Source: Chitinophagales bacterium (GTDB lineage: Bacteria; Bacteroidota; Bacteroidia; Chitinophagales; UBA10324). Taken from it: 5,705 bases of DNA. Under the pieces are notes generated by a model. The model saw only the letters and a program-made list of their open reading frames with translations, had not been told where the DNA came from and made no database searches. Numbering within the stretch: position 1 is the first letter of the stretch; the number at the start of each line of letters is the position of its first letter. Position numbers and translations under genes: made by a program. Of this stretch, positions 5,675-5,705 are shown one piece after another. The stretch is from contig JAJAYG010000139.1 of NCBI GenBank assembly GCA_026786335.1, forward strand, positions 1 to 5,705, given 5' to 3'.

Positions 5675-5705
5675 AATCTTTGTCTGAATCAGGATTTTCA
5701 GAATA
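5675..5705. repeat. 31-bp direct repeat, copy 2, cut by window end
   Basis: It is a perfect copy of 5533-5563. The match runs to the last base of the window, so the true repeat may be longer than 31 bp. The base before the unit differs (A here, T in copy 1), which fixes the left edge. Confidence 0.8.

Larger units (their letters stand above)
5410..5705. other. Repeat-rich intergenic tail, no gene seen
   Basis: The last 296 bases hold no convincing coding frame on either strand. From about 5450 on, the sequence is built of short related words (AATCTTTGT, CTGAATCAG, AGGATT, TCAGAAT) in direct and inverted order. This style is common in degenerate dispersed intergenic repeats of Bacteroidota genomes. 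The window ends inside the second copy of a direct repeat, so the array probably continues. Confidence 0.6.

Noticed and set aside
5533..5705. CRISPR array suggested by identical 31-bp repeats
   Set aside because: Only two direct copies with a 111-base gap that itself contains an inverted copy of the repeat, and no cas genes nearby; spacing does not fit an array.

Overview
The window looks like an ordinary chromosomal stretch from a member of the Bacteroidota, probably a free-living relative of the Sphingobacteriales/Chitinophagales. I infer this from the strong A+T bias, the near absence of Shine-Dalgarno sequences before most starts, a good Bacteroidota -7 promoter element (TATCTTTG, matching TAnnTTTG) before the first gene, and the gene types. 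These include a two-haem-motif lipoprotein with RMPPP, a DUF4256 protein, and a Tyr-rich secreted protein of a kind I associate with this phylum. No phage, plasmid, CRISPR, rRNA or tRNA gene is visible.

Layout. Positions 77-529 (+) encode a YbhB/YbcL-type phosphatidylethanolamine-binding (PEBP) protein. It meets head-on, with interlocked stop codons, a c-type cytochrome-like lipoprotein (526-1212, -). Positions 1213-1858 hold no convincing gene, only a short hairpin and A-rich tracts. Positions 1859-2947 (+) are an AI-2E family (YdiK-like) membrane protein whose otherwise intact frame carries one in-frame TAA at codon 74. A large A/T-rich hairpin and a 55-codon ORF with a HEPN-like R-N-x3-H motif fill the gap to a beta-class carbonic anhydrase (3127-3762, -). 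Upstream of it on the same strand lies a DUF4256 protein (3900-4475, -). A 299-bp divergent spacer leads to a secreted protein with an aromatic-rich body and a lysine-rich tail (4775-5332, +), closed by a very clear intrinsic terminator (5380-5409). The last 250 bp are a repeat-rich intergenic segment: a perfect 31-bp direct repeat cut by the window end, plus inverted copies of the same core.

The genes do not form a pathway or a multi-gene system. Only DUF4256 and the carbonic anhydrase could share a transcript. I found no clear new biological system. The points most worth checking are the single nonsense codon in the AI-2E gene, the HEPN-like fragment, the altered bicarbonate-pocket residues in the carbonic anhydrase, the unusual CX4CH haem motif, and the terminal repeat family.
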